Positions 22,106 to 33,420 of a stretch of 64,000 nt of DNA are shown here, one piece after another. The translations under genes were made by a program, and so were the position numbers. Numbering within the stretch: the first letter of the stretch is position 1; the number at the start of each line of letters is the position of its first letter. The notes under the pieces are model-generated. The model searched no databases. It saw nothing but the letters and a program-made list of their open reading frames with translations, and was not told where the DNA came from. The stretch comes from Lolium rigidum. Taxonomy: Eukaryota > Streptophyta > Magnoliopsida > Poales > Poaceae. Location of the stretch: assembly GCF_022539505.1 (NCBI RefSeq), contig NC_061508.1, positions 348,763,484 through 348,827,483 on the forward strand. The letters run 5' to 3'.

Positions 22106-25100
22106 ATGCTGCCCTATGCCCCCGTGCAGAACACACTGGAGGTACTGTCCATCCTCCTTAATTCCTGTTCTTCTGGATTGGATTTATCTTCTCTTGCTTT
22201 GGCACCCCGCGCGCGCGCGCCCACCGACTCCACCCAGTCTAGTACTCCTATTATCAGGGATAAGTTGGCAGTGTTCGCCTATGTGTGATTCCATCTCAGC
22301 CTAGGCGTACCCGTCGATAGCATCTTATCACGTCCATGCAAAAAAATCACCCTGCTTGCATAACCTTTTAAATCTTGTGCAAGATTCTCTTACCAGGTAC
22401 TAGCTAACCAGATGGAAATCGTTAGTTTTGCGTGGACTAAACACTACGGTGGTTGCATCCAAGTGGTATTAGTACCAGATTTGTGGAATGTGACAGTTTA
22501 CTGTGAGGCACAAGTTCAGATTTGTGGGCGTTCAGTTAAAAGTGTCCTGAAATTGGGATTTTTCTGTTTTCCTATTGCTTCGATTCTGGGTGGGTCTGAT
22601 GGTGCATGGGCAAAACACACAAGAGCTAGCCCAAAGTGCCTTCCATTCCTGCCGAAATGTGTGGAATGCTGTTCTAGTTCTGGCCGTAGTGTGTTCTGAA
22701 ATTGTGAATTTGTTTTGCCCTCACTTTCATTCTGTGTGTGTACTAATGGTGTATGGGCAAAAGAGACAAAAGGTAGCTCAAAATGCCTTCCATTCCTGCC
22801 GAAATGTCTGGAATGCTGCTCTAGTTCTGGTCCTAGTGTGTTTCAATCATGTAACGCTGGCCATTTATAGCGTGTTAGCTGCTGTTTTAGGATCTACCAC
22901 ACCCTGGTTTCCTGTTTCCCACTTCAGAGGCTTTGTTCAGAAATCATTATTATGCTGTATGTCCGCAATTTTAATTTTGTTCAATTTGTGCCGAGTAGGT
23001 TAAGGATAAAGTGAGGTTTTCGCGTAATTGTTGATAACTTTGGTCGGTACAAGACATCATAGCAGCACGCAATGTTGTGTTCTGCCCCTATGCGATGATC
23101 GATCGTTTGCTTTCATATCTTTTTATGAGAGATTGTTGCATTTGCTTGTTGATGTGCACTTGAGCTGGAGCAAGTAGTATTCATTTGTGTTCTGCCCCTT
23201 TGCGATGATCGATCAGTTTGCTTTCATATCTTTTTATGAGAGATTGTTGCATTTGCTTTTTGTTGTGTACTTGAGCTGGAGCAAGTAGTATTCTTCTCAG
23301 TGATGTACATGACACATGTATTTTATAGAGCTTACTGGGTAAACATACATAGGGGACTTGCATCGCATTAGAATTATGCACTGTCCATACATAGGCCATC
23401 TTATTTTTAGGCAGTAAGCGTTCCCCAAAAGGCCAAAACTATGGTTCTGTGAAATAAGTTTGTGAATCACTGATGTTAGTCCCCTTTTTGTCATATATCC
23501 TTTCTCTATAGATAAAAGGATGCACTCCTCTTAATGCTGGTTTACATTTGAATGCGAACAAAAGGTGGAATGTGTGGAATGTTGTTCTAGTTCTGGCCGT
23601 AGTGTGTTCTGAAATTGGGAATTTCTCTTGCTCTTACTTTCATTCTGGGTGTGTGGTGATGGTGTATGGGCAAAAGAGACGAGAGGTATCCCAAAATGCG
23701 TTCCATTCCTGCCGGAAATGTCTGGAATGCTGCTCTAGTTCTGGTTGTAGTGTGTTTGAATCATGCGCCGCTGGCCATCTATAGCGTGTTAGCTGCTGTT
23801 TTAGGATCTACCACACATTCTAGTTTCCTGTTTCCCACTTCAGAGGCTTTCTTCAGAAATCATTATTATGCTGCATGTATGTTTGCAATATTAATTTGTT
23901 CAATTTGTGCTGAGTAGGTTAAGGATAAAGTGAGGTTTTCGCGTAATTGTTGATAACTTTGGTCGGTGCAAGACATCATAGCAGCACGCAATGTTGTGTT
24001 CTGCCCCTATGCGATGATGATCGATCAGTTTGTTTTAATACCTTCTTATGAAAGATTAGTGCATTTGCTTTTCATGTGTATTTGAGCTGGAGCAAGTAGT
24101 ATTCATCTCAGTGATGTACATGAGACGAGTATTTTACAGAGCTTACTGGGTACACACATACGTAGTAGGCTTGCGTCATATTAGAATTATCAACTGTGCA
24201 TAGCCCATCTTATTTTAAGACAGCAAGCACCCTCAGGCAGTTCCCCAAAATGTCAAACTATGTTTCCGTGAAGTAAGTTTGTGAATCACCGATGTTAGTT
24301 CCATTTTTATCATCGTATATCCTTTCTCTGTAGATAGAAGGATGCACTACTCTTAATGCGGGTTTACATTTCAATGTCACTGTAGTTTATTCACGTTTCC
24401 TAAGTAAGATAAAAATGATGCAATGTATTTTATGTAGCATATAGGTTTTTTTATTCGAAATAAATTTAACTCACTGTCGGAATAATTTTTAAGTTGCATT
24501 TACCTTTTAGAATTCTCAGAGGTTGTGCTATTTTACAACTCTTGAACTAGAAAGTGTTTAACTATAGAAATTTGTATATCTTACTTATAATCACAACTCC
24601 TTGTTCTTGCATTTTAGTTTTGCTATTTTTCAAACAACTCTTGTTTGACAAATGTATTAACTTATGTGCAGGATGTCCCTGTAATAGAGCTGGATGTTGA
24701 TGAAGGAGTGGATGGGCTGCGCAAGGTTCTGCGGCGAAAGAAATTGAGGGAATTCCTCATCTCTCCTGCTGTCTACAAGGGCACCCCAATGACACCACCA
24801 CCCCACCCGGTGACGGCGCACCGAAGCTACCACCGAATAAGGCTTGTCAGTGCCACTAAGCACGGGTTCCTCGTAGAGTTACTGATCTGTGATAACGACA
24901 TGTACCTGCTTGCTTACCGTCGATTTGTTCCTGGGAAAGGGTGGAGCCCCTGGCATCATTTCAAGAACCAAGAAGAAGATATGCCGCACTTCATTCAGCC
25001 GGATAATTACAAGGAAATGGCAGGTATAACTGTAACCCACAAGGAGAGCATCACTATTCAAGGGGGGGAGTTTGCTGCTCTACAAAACATGTTCCATGTA

Positions 25101-25709
25101 TTGGCTAACCCAAATTCTAGTGTGGCGGATATCGAGAAAGTGCTCTTCTGTGCTGTCATACTCTTCTGCGAGGTGACACGACTGGAGGGAGTAAATGCGG
25201 ATATGCTTGAAAGGTTATCTGAATACAGGACAGACCCTAGGATTGCAGATCTACTCTGGACGTTCATGAGGTCATGGCAGAAGCTATCAGACTGTGGGCT
25301 GGACAACAGGAACAGAGTGAGAAAGAATGAACACCCGCGCGTGGACCCAGAACTGATGGCGCTTGTCAAAGACTGTAAGATCACCCACATTGATAAAGTG
25401 ATCGGGCCGGAAGGACAACTTAAGCTCATCCTGCTCAATGACGAGCTGTTCAAGCCTTACATCAATGTTGCATATCCTGCTGATTTCCGTGATCATTTTC
25501 CTGAGCTAGATCAGTACGATGCCATAATGGGAAACTTGGAGGAGGATGTGATGGAGGAGGGTGCAGAGGAGAATCTGGTGCAGGAGGGCGCGGAGGAGAA
25601 TCTGGTGCAGGAGGGCGCGGAGGAGGACATGGCAGAGCAGGGTGCGGAGGAGGACATGGTGCAGGAGGGTGCGGAGGAGGACATGGCAGAGGAGGGAGCG
25701 GAGGGTTGA
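22106..25709 (+). CDS. RIP-domain (rRNA N-glycosylase-like) protein, two coding exons
   Basis: Predicted CDS joins 22106-22141 (12 codons, MLPYAPVQNTLE) and 24672-25709, giving 357 residues. The donor GAG|GTACTG and acceptor TATGTGCAG|GAT keep the frame. RIP-fold features are YLLAY (residues 90-94), the helix CAVILFCEVTRL with the E..R pair at E179/R182 where catalytic Glu and Arg lie in RIPs, and SWQKLS (213-218). RIPs remove an adenine from 28S rRNA; cereal RIPs are usually cytosolic or vacuolar defence or senescence proteins. No signal peptide is seen, so cytosol is likely. The C-terminus carries an acidic 9-residue repeat. Upstream G-boxes could allow jasmonate/ABA control. Activity is unproven; the first active-site Tyr is clear but the second was not found. 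Confidence 0.7.
22586..24390 (+). repeat. Nested tandem duplications in RIP-like gene intron
   Basis: A ~910-bp block is duplicated: GTGTGGAATGCTGTTCTAG at 22662 and its counterpart at 23572, TTAAGGATAAAGTGAGGTTT at ~23000 and ~23910. Within it a ~142-bp unit (TTCCATTCCTGCCGAAATGT near 22645, 22787, 23700) and a ~115-bp unit (TTGTGTTCTGCCCCTNTGCG at ~23072 and ~23187) are repeated again. This explains the unusually long 2.5-kb intron. Confidence 0.85.
25540..25706 (+). repeat. Coding 27-bp minisatellite (acidic tail)
   Basis: Five to six in-frame units encode (Q/E)EGAEE(D/N)(M/L)(A/V), residues ~304-357 of the RIP-like protein. The array ends at the stop codon (25707-25709). Confidence 0.9.
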
Positions 25710-26845
25710 GACTTGAGAGGGGAAGGGATAGATGACACAGAGAGCTCTTCCATTTTTGCAGTCAGAAGAAGAGCGACTTGCCAGCAGTTTTGATCGCCCT
25801 CGACTGATTTCTCTTATCCAGTTGGCTCTGTCTCTCAATTGGGCAAAGAACTGTATCATAGTCGACTTCGTAATGGATACATGTACTCCATGCTTGCCAC
25901 TAGCTAGTTCTAAATTAGAAAATAACCTGTCTGGTAATGTTCTCTGTGCGGTTTTCTTGTTTCTATGTATGAATGGGAGTATTTCTGATCGTATGGCTTG
26001 CCGCCTTGTTTAGATGGTAAAATCTGAATTTACAGTTAGTAGAGACATTGTTTTGTATAACCGATGCAACCATGTGAATCCATGCTTACTAGGTCCAGAT
26101 TAGAAAATTGTATGCCTGAATAGCATTCTCTCCCGGCCTCTTCTTCCAACCAGCGAAGACATTCCACAGCGAAACATAGTCTCCGTCAGGTTTGTTTATT
26201 CTCTCGATAGTCAGAACAGGTCATGCTTGAGATGATCCAACTTACCAAGTGTCCTCTATGACTTTCAGCCTACTCTAAACTGATTCAAACACTAACACCA
26301 GCCTCTCACTTGATCTCAACTCCAGCGTGCGCTGTGTGCCGCATTTTCTCTTGCCAGGATTTGCAAGTATCCATAACTGGGAAGATGTTGCCCGATTGCT
26401 GTCTAGAAAACTGAAACACTCTTGTAGAACACTCAATCACCATAACTAGTCAGATAGATTTCTCATAAAATTTAGATGAATAAAAGTCTACATAGCACAA
26501 GGCAAGACTTCATGAGCACATTAAAGTTACTTGGTACAAAGATACTTAGTACTCAACATATATCCATATGTCACCATTTAGTTGTAACCGAACACCACTT
26601 CACACGAATTTAACCACAACAAGCAGGGCAAGTGATTAAACACTTAACTCCCTCCTTAACACAACAGTACATAAAACACTAGGTTTCCTCCATAAAAACA
26701 TTTGACATACATCAAAGGGTACAAGATATTAAAAAAGAGTATAATGCCAGGCAACTTAAGATAAGCTCCAGATAGCAACAACCTCCCCCGATGATCCATT
26801 GGTTAAGGGTTCCATCACATAAATAACATCTTATGGTCAGGTAAT
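25710..26845. other. Convergent intergenic region
   Basis: 3' flank of the RIP-like gene (plus) and of DUF6598 copy A (minus), which converge. Short frames only. 26720-26845 resembles the 3' UTR of copies B and C in reverse complement. Confidence 0.5.
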
Positions 26846-29047
26846 TTAAGACGAGCTCCCTGTAGAAACAGCTACCCCTGATCCCCTGGTTTGAGGTAAT
26901 CCACCCTCAGGATGGAACATCAGGATACGCGACCAGGCAACGGTGACTTTCAACTTGCACATGCCAAGATCAAGACTATTCTCACTTCTCTCTGCATCCA
27001 AAGGTGCAAAGGAGGCCTTCGCCTGTGCCAGAATCTGGCCATGGTCGCCACCACCTCGAAGCATCATGCCATGGACTATCAGCTGACCATAACTCTCAAC
27101 AGACACAACACGCCGCGACAGCTCAACTGTTCCATCCGCGGCAGAAACAGGCACCTTCTCTTCTCCGGAGTCAAGCAGCATGATATCCATGTGATGCAAA
27201 CTGCTGATACAGGCAGTAAGCTTGCATCGGAGCCCTTCTGGCCATGACCCCTTGACAATCTGCATGGCGATGGTGGCCTCAACAGAGGACCCGACTAGGC
27301 CACATGTGAACTCCAGTGTGCTAAGTTTGCTGGTGTAGAGCATGCTTCTCACGCAGGAACGGCGTCTGCGCTCTCCAACATCCACACACAAATTCATCTT
27401 CTCGCAGCATTTGAAGCGCTTGAATAGAAGGCTTAGATCGGCGTCCTCAGATTCTGTGGTTCCCTTCACTTTGAGCACAACCTCAAGGTACACCTTGTCT
27501 CTATAGAAGACAGCACGGCTAGGACCTGTCAGTACTAAACATGGATCCTGCATACAACACAACTAATTAAGTTGACAACCGAAACGGCATAGATTACACT
27601 CAAATTCAGTCTTTTCCACAAACAAATAGAAAATGAGTTTGGTTGTCATATATTCTTATATGTGACGTGGTATCAACGTTAGTTGCTTATATGCCATAAC
27701 ATTTTAGGATACAGAACTTAGTATTCCTTCAAATTTATAGTTCACAATCACATTTAAGATATAAACTTATTCATATGCCTTTTATTTATTACGGCAAGAT
27801 GATTATTTTCCATGTGTGTCCATGGTCCATCATATGATCAACTTATATACTCCGTAACATAATATCCTAAAATTGTTTGGTTTTAAATAAATACAGTTAG
27901 CTATAGTGCTCTAGAATAAACAATACATGTGAAAATTTTACAGTTCTGATGCATGGTATTTTTCAAAAAGCAATAGAGTTGGGTTCTCACTTGCCAGGCA
28001 TAACATGATATCCTCTAAAAGCTCATTAACAAAGGCAACTGACTTAATTAAAACAGTTAGAATTTGCTTCTATGTGCATACCGATAACAAAAATCTCTCT
28101 ACAGATATGGTATGTACAACAGAGAAGATTGCATAAAACTGAACGACAAAGGAGCACGCAAATTACCTGTTGAGTGAGGGTTTGGCAGTTGTCCCTTGTG
28201 CGGCTGAAGATAATGTTGCGATTGTAATCCAGTTTGTCGCGCACGGCAACCATACCGAAAACATCAAGGGGCAACTGTAAGCCCTCTAATCCTGCTACCT
28301 TGATGGTGAAGATCTGCAAAGTGGTCCTAGTACTGGTGTGATCACGCATAGGATTGTTGGTGAAACACATGGCTGGGATACGCGCTGCAGAATAATTCAA
28401 TTTATTTAGAAGATTATCTAGATAAACCTACGACAGAATTGTGTTCCAGTTATAATCCTACTCCTATGATTAAATGATAAATCGTTGAAACATTGAGGGA
28501 ATATCACATTTATGTATCTGCTACCTAGATAGAAGTATAGAACAACGGTAAAACTTCGAAAAGCATGGAGGAACATCAATCAATTGTATACATAACCCTT
28601 ACTGTTGTCTTCGAAGGAGAAGCCCGAGAATCCAGGCTCCCTTGCCATTTTCATTTCCAAGTGCTCGCGTTCGAAGTCATAATTCAACTGCCACTTGTCT
28701 TTGCTGGGATCTTCCAGCGGCGCCGGCGGCGCCTGGGCCCTCTCAGCTTCCTTCGCTAGGCGGTCCGCATCCCGCTGGACTCGCTCCACCTCCTCCTTCT
28801 TCCTCGCCCACTCCTTCTCTTGCTGCAGCAGCTCCGCCCGCTCCTCCTTCGTGAGATCCTCCAGCACGATCTGCCGCTCGGGTGGGTTCTCCCTGTTCAG
28901 CCTCGCCACCCCGCGCTTCAACCTCACCTCGTCGACCCGATCGTACGAACGCATCATCCACGAGATATCCGGCTTCCTCGTCCGCACCACCCCCGCCGCC
29001 TTCTTCCTCCCTGCCTTCTCCGCCACAGTTTCGCATTCTCTCTTCAT
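26846..29047 (-). CDS. DUF6598-domain protein, copy A
   Basis: Minus-strand exons are 29047-28603, 28384-28167 and 27547-26846 (445+218+702 nt, 454 residues). All splice sites are GT-AG: AACA|GTAAG, CTGCAG|CGCG, CAACAG|GTAAT, ATGCAG|GAT. The start is set at the MKREC Met shared by all three copies; an earlier in-frame ATG at 29068 is possible. Exon 1 encodes a basic segment and a Glu/Arg-rich coiled coil (RAELLQQEKEWARKKEEVER). Exons 2-3 encode the DUF6598 domain (LQLPLDVFGMVAVRDKLDYN, DPCLVLTGPSRAVFYRDKVY). The domain is abundant in grasses; molecular function is unknown. The C-terminus is longer than in C because of a small sequence change after GGLP. It looks intact. Confidence 0.85.
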
Positions 29048-29231
29048 CACCGCCGACTCCATACTCATCTTGATCACAACGGCACGACAATTCGAATGGA
29101 GAGAGCGAGAGGAGGCGGAAAGGAAACCCTAGATCTATTCGGTGAACGAGAGGAAGAAGAAAGGAGTGGTACGGTTTTTTTTTAGATGAGCAGTGGTTCC
29201 GTTCGGTGTTGTAGACCGGGCCGAACTCACA
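29048..29231 (-). promoter_or_regulatory. Copy A 5' UTR/proximal promoter, homologous to copy C
   Basis: In reverse complement this contains GTGAGTTCGGCCC, ACTGCTCAT-CTAAAAA, CTCTCGTTCACCG and ATAGATCTAGGGTTT, in the same order as 53265-53400 upstream of copy C. Absent upstream of copy B. Confidence 0.7.
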
Positions 29232-29234
29232 TAA

Positions 29235-31045
29235 GAGCATCTCCAGCTGGCGCCCTAAAACGCCCGCCCGCATAAAAACTGCCTGTTTGCAGCTCGCGGA
29301 AGGAAAATCGGCCCTGGCGCTGCAAACGCGCGGCGCTTTAATTTTTTTAGGGTGCGGGCCGGTTTGCGCTATCGCGAGCGGCGTACTTTGTGCGGCGGCT
29401 ACAGCGCGCGGCATCGCTCGTCCACGCGCGAGAAAACCCCCGTGCTGAAACTTCCCCTTCCGCGTCGCCGCCCGAGCGCCCAATCCCTCGTCTCCACGCG
29501 GCCGCCGGCGCAATCCCGACGATGGATGGCCCCTGCGGCAACCCACCGACCCCTCCCTACTCCATCCCACCCTCCGCCACCGCCGCTTCCACAGCGCTGC
29601 CGCCCAATGCGTCAAACCCTAGCGGCGGCGCCGACGCCGGCAACACAGCGGCTGCTGCGCGTGCGCTCTTCGTTCTGCCGCGCGGGGCGCTGCACGCAGG
29701 CGCCGGCAACGCGCGGGCGACGCCGAGGAGGAAGACGCCGTCGACCAAACGACCATACATCGGCGTCGCCTCCGTCGCGCCGCCGAAGAAAGCGAAGGCG
29801 CTCACCTCCCGCCGCCGGCAGCCTCCTCCTCCTCCGAAGAACCAGCCGGCGCCTCCGTCCGGCAACCGCGCGGCGCACATACGATGCATGATGAAATGCA
29901 TGAGAGGTAAAAAACACTACTTTTCATCCAAATTGTAGTTTAGATGCATACATAGCCAGAGAATAATGAATTTCATTGCAATGTAGAGTCGATGATGAGA
30001 CATTCATGGAGACAATGAATGTTGGATCTTCGTTTATGCATGATGAAGCCGCCGATGGAGAGGAGGAATATGAGGATGTAGATGAGGAAGGAGAAGGGTT
30101 GATTGAACCTCGCCTTCCCGGTCGGTCGGCCAACTACACCATAGCGGAGGATAAGTTGCTTTGCAAGACGTGGTTGACAATTGGAATGGATCCAACAACC
30201 GGTACCGATCAAACAAGAGAAACATATTGGATGAGGATGACGGAGTACTTCAACACACACAACACAAGTGGGAACGAGCGAACCATGCGCTCACTTCGGT
30301 CCCGTTGGTCCGGCATCAACACCGATTGCCAAAAATGGGCGGGCGTGCAAGCCAACGTCGATGTTCTTAATCCAAGTGGCACAAATGAGAATGATAGGGT
30401 AAGCCATTCTACTACTATGTTGACCATATGGCTCATATATGTGAAGAATAGGGTTCTAGTTCATATAGCTCATCTATTTTCTTTTCCTCATATGTGTAGA
30501 ACTCTATGGCTCAAGGATTGTTTAGGGATGTGGGAAAGAAGAACAAGAAAGGCAACAAGATTCTTGGCAAGCCATTCACCTTGCATCATTGCTATGAAGT
30601 TCTAGGAAATGAAGAAAAGTGGAAGACCCGCGGCAAGTTGGATGCGGCAACTATGGCGGCCAATGCTACCGGTGATGCAACAATCATCGATGATGATGAT
30701 TCAAGTGATGAAGGCAAGAAGAGAAGCTCCACTCCTCACTCGGTCAACAATGGGTGGAGGAATGTACATGGTAGGAAGACCGCCAAAGATATGAAGGGAA
30801 AGAAGGCCGGAGATGACGACATTGCAATGGCTATGGAAAGGATTGCAAATGCACGGTTGCAATCAAATGAAGATAGGAAGATGCAAAGAAACTTGGAGAA
30901 AGAGGCTATGGATGCTATTGAAGCTCGGAGAGCCGCTTTGGAGGAGAGGATTGCCGCCAACGAGGAGAGGAAGTTTGGGGCGCTATTGAAGCTCCTAAAC
31001 GGAGGGTTAGCGCGCCGGCTTTTTGTGCGCCTGTTGGAGATGCTC
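29235..31045. mobile_element. PIF/Harbinger element carrying an ORF1-like gene
   Basis: Ends are GAGCATCTCCAGCTGGCGCC and ...GGCTTTTTGTGCGCCTGTTGGAGATGCTC, with TAA target duplications at 29232-29234 and 31046-31048, typical of PIF/Harbinger. Length 1,811 bp. It holds only an ORF1-type gene and no DDE transposase, so it is non-autonomous. Inserted about 190 bp upstream of DUF6598 copy A. Confidence 0.9.
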
Positions 31046-31048
31046 TAA
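29522..31048 (+). pseudogene. Harbinger ORF1-like (Myb/SANT and NAM-associated) gene
   Basis: An ATG at 29522 opens a Pro/Ala-rich N-terminus with basic PRRKTPSTKRPYIG. A second segment (29987-30398) encodes NYTIAEDKLLCKTWLTIGMD and RTMRSLRSRWSGINTDCQKW, a trihelix/SANT-like DNA-binding domain. After a GGGTAAGCC donor and TGTGTAG acceptor the third segment (from ~30501) has GKPFTLHHCYEVLGNEEKWK and a C-terminal coiled coil (NAM-associated type). ORF1 proteins of PIF/Harbinger bind element ends or help import the transposase. The exon 1-2 junction I can draw (29906/29987) shifts the frame by one base, so either another junction is used or the copy is broken. The frame reads through the terminal repeat and stops in the TAA target duplication. 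Confidence 0.65.
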
Positions 31049-32997
31049 AAACATCCCAGCCGTTGGGCTCCCCAGGCCGAAATCTGGCGCTATTTAGCGT
31101 CGGATTGAACGAAAGTTTGGCCTGGGGAGGCCCATTTTCCCAGCGGCGAGTCCAGGATGGATGAAAACTTTTGACAAAATACGGCGAATTCAGACAGAAC
31201 TAGGCGAAACTCGTGCAAACATAAGAGAAATTTAAGATATTTAACTTATATAGGCGAGTTCGTACATATATAGGCCGAATTCGTACATATATTTGAATTC
31301 GGCCAGAACTTAAACTAATAGCGGCCCTCTACATGCCGAAATGGCGGTAGAAGGCCGTGTACTCCGCGCCGTCGTCGTCGTCGCTCGAGCTGGAGGTGTC
31401 CTGGGGCGCCGCCGCCTCGTACCAGCGGCACGAACCCTGGCCAGGGTAGTCGGCTAGTGGCGGCGTCGGCCGGTAGATGTCGTCGTCGCTGCTCTCCTCG
31501 AGCTTGATCAGCTCGACGGTCCTGGGCGCGGCGTTCGTTACCGCGGACGGTGCAGCGGCGCGGACGGCGCGTTGCCGCGCGGCAGCCATGTCCAGCATCC
31601 GACGCTGCTGCTCGGCCTCTTGCTGCTCCCAGTCCCGCCTGGACCATTCGAGCGCGGCGTCCATGGGGAGCGTGTTGTCGGCGGGGACCAGGTCGCTGAG
31701 CGACCTGGCGATCGCCTCCGCCACCGCGGCTTCCTCCACGCGCTTGGCTTCCTCCTCGGCGAGCTGGTTGGCGGCGGCGGCGACCTCCTTCTTCGATGAC
31801 TTCCTCTTCCGCCTGCACTGTGGAGAGGAGGGTTGGCCGCGGATGACGAGGGCGCCGCTCATGCGCCCTCTGGTCGGTGGTGGAGACGCCGGCTCCTTCT
31901 TGACGAAGACGGGTGTCGACGGGGATGCCGACTCCTTCTTGATGAAGGCCGGGGGCACAGATCCGCCGAACCTGGACGCTGACCTCGACCCAGACGAGGA
32001 GGAGGACGGCACCATCCTCCTCGGCGTCCAGGAACTACCGTGTCGGCGCGACACGGTAGCCGCCTCCGGCGGCGGCATCCCCAGAGGGGGGTAGTTCCCA
32101 CCCTCGATGTGCGCGAGCACATTCGCGAGGGTGCGGTTAGGCGCGCTCCACCACCGCCGGCGGCCGGCGGCGTTGTTCCTAGCGGGAGGAGGAGGGGGCC
32201 GTCGTAAGCGGCGAATTCACGCTCGTACCTGCGCCAGAAAAAGTCGGTCCACGCCTCGTAGTTGTCGGGGAAGAAGCGCGGCTCCACGCGCTGCTCGTCA
32301 CCGAGAGTGACGAGCACCGCGTCGATCTCCGCCTCCAGGGCGGCCCGACCCATCGGCGGCGGGGGGATCGGGACACCGCCCGCGCTGAGTTGCCATTCTC
32401 CCGGCGCGCGGAAGTCCGGCGGTGCCGGGTAGCCCGCCATGTGGAGGAGCCGCCCCTCCCATTGGCGGAGAGAGCGGCGGCCAAAGCCATTGTTGGCCGC
32501 ACCGTCGTTCGCCATTGTTTGATCGCCGCTAGCTCGCTCGAGATTGGGGAAGATTTGGGGAAGGTGAGAGCAGGGAGCGAGGTGAATGCGGGGCAGACGC
32601 GGTAGTTCGGCGATAAATAGAGGTAGACGCGCGTGAAACCGAGGCGACGACATTAACTCCCCGCGTGGAAGCTACGCGTCCGGCGAACACTGACCGGCGG
32701 CAGGCTTTTACAGCGCGTGGAAGACGATGCGATGAGGACGACGATCGGTCTCTCTCGCCGACAAGTTGGGGCCACACGATGCGCGGGAAGTTTCCTCGGT
32801 GTTTCCAGCGCTTTCATTTCGTCCGGAGTCCCCGAGCGCTCCCCGGGGGGCCAAGGATGGTCTGGGCTCTCCGGACGGATGAAAGGCCTAATCCGAACGA
32901 AATCGAGGAGCCGGGGGCGCGACTGGGCCGTTTTCGTCCATCCAGATGCAAAAAAGGCGTCCTGGAGGCCTCGTCGGGGAGACGGCTGGAGATTTTC
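31049..32997. mobile_element. Harbinger-like element abutting the previous one
   Basis: Left end AAACATCCCAGCCGTTGGGCTCCCC directly follows the TAA (31046-31048) shared with the preceding element. Right end CGGGGAGACGGCTGGAGATTTTC precedes TAA (32998-33000). Length 1,949 bp. Both ends and the internal reverse-strand gene match the element at 44217-46249, so they are one family. Confidence 0.8.
31329..32515 (-). pseudogene. Element-borne ORF of unknown function (copy 1)
   Basis: Start ATG at 32515 (MANDGAANNGFGRRSLRQWE); conserved blocks include PDNYEAWTDFFWRRYEREFA, a Ser-rich region, repeated KKE(P/S)ASP motifs, GALVIRGQPSSPQ, a basic RKRKSSKKE stretch, an Ala/Glu-rich helix (QLAEEEAKRVEEAAVAEAIA) and an acidic tail ending FYRHFGM. 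A frame change near 32120-32190 splits it. Homologous along its length to 44511-45694. No known domain recognised. The basic and acidic helices suggest a nuclear nucleic-acid or chromatin-binding accessory protein, but that is a guess. Confidence 0.6.
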
Positions 32998-33006
32998 TAA
33001 ACATTA

Positions 33007-33350
33007 GGGCATTTCGAGGGGGCAACCCAAACAGGGACGTTTAGCGACCATTTGCGTTCGAAAAATGCGTCGGATTTCTGCTTTAGTGGTACTAGGTTGT
33101 TCGTGGCGACGCAAAGCTAGTCCAAATATACGTATCGGATGCGTCTCTGCAGACGCTACGCAGACGCGTAAAGTATCCGCTCGCGTGTGACGGACGTTTC
33201 TTCGGGCCTGCCTAGCAGCGACCCTCGCTTGATGAGTCTTCTCAAGCACGCAAGCGACTGGCGCCACTGCGTCGCTTCGGCAGTCTGCATCACGTTATTG
33301 GCGATGCCTCGCCTGCCGAGCGGCTGCCGTCCACCTGCACCTGCAGAGGA
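33007..33350. mobile_element. Terminal fragment of a second Harbinger-like family
   Basis: Begins GGGCATTTCGAGGGGGCAAC after a TTA (33004-33006). It matches, in reverse complement, the end of the element finishing at 41969 (GGGCATCTCGAGCAGGGCGA), including GTAGTACCAC-like and GACGCAAA sentences. The right end was not found. Confidence 0.6.
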
Positions 33351-33420
33351 AGAATCCTGATTATGTGTTGATGCTACTAGAAGTCATTTCAAATCTTTCA
33401 AATCTTACTGAGGACAAGAG

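Noticed and set aside
28743..29615. 290-codon minus-strand frame
   Set aside because: Shadow of the GC-rich DUF6598 A exon 1 and Harbinger end; crosses the element boundary and has no domain.
31477..32094. 205-codon plus-strand frame
   Set aside because: Antisense shadow of the minus-strand element ORF copy 1.
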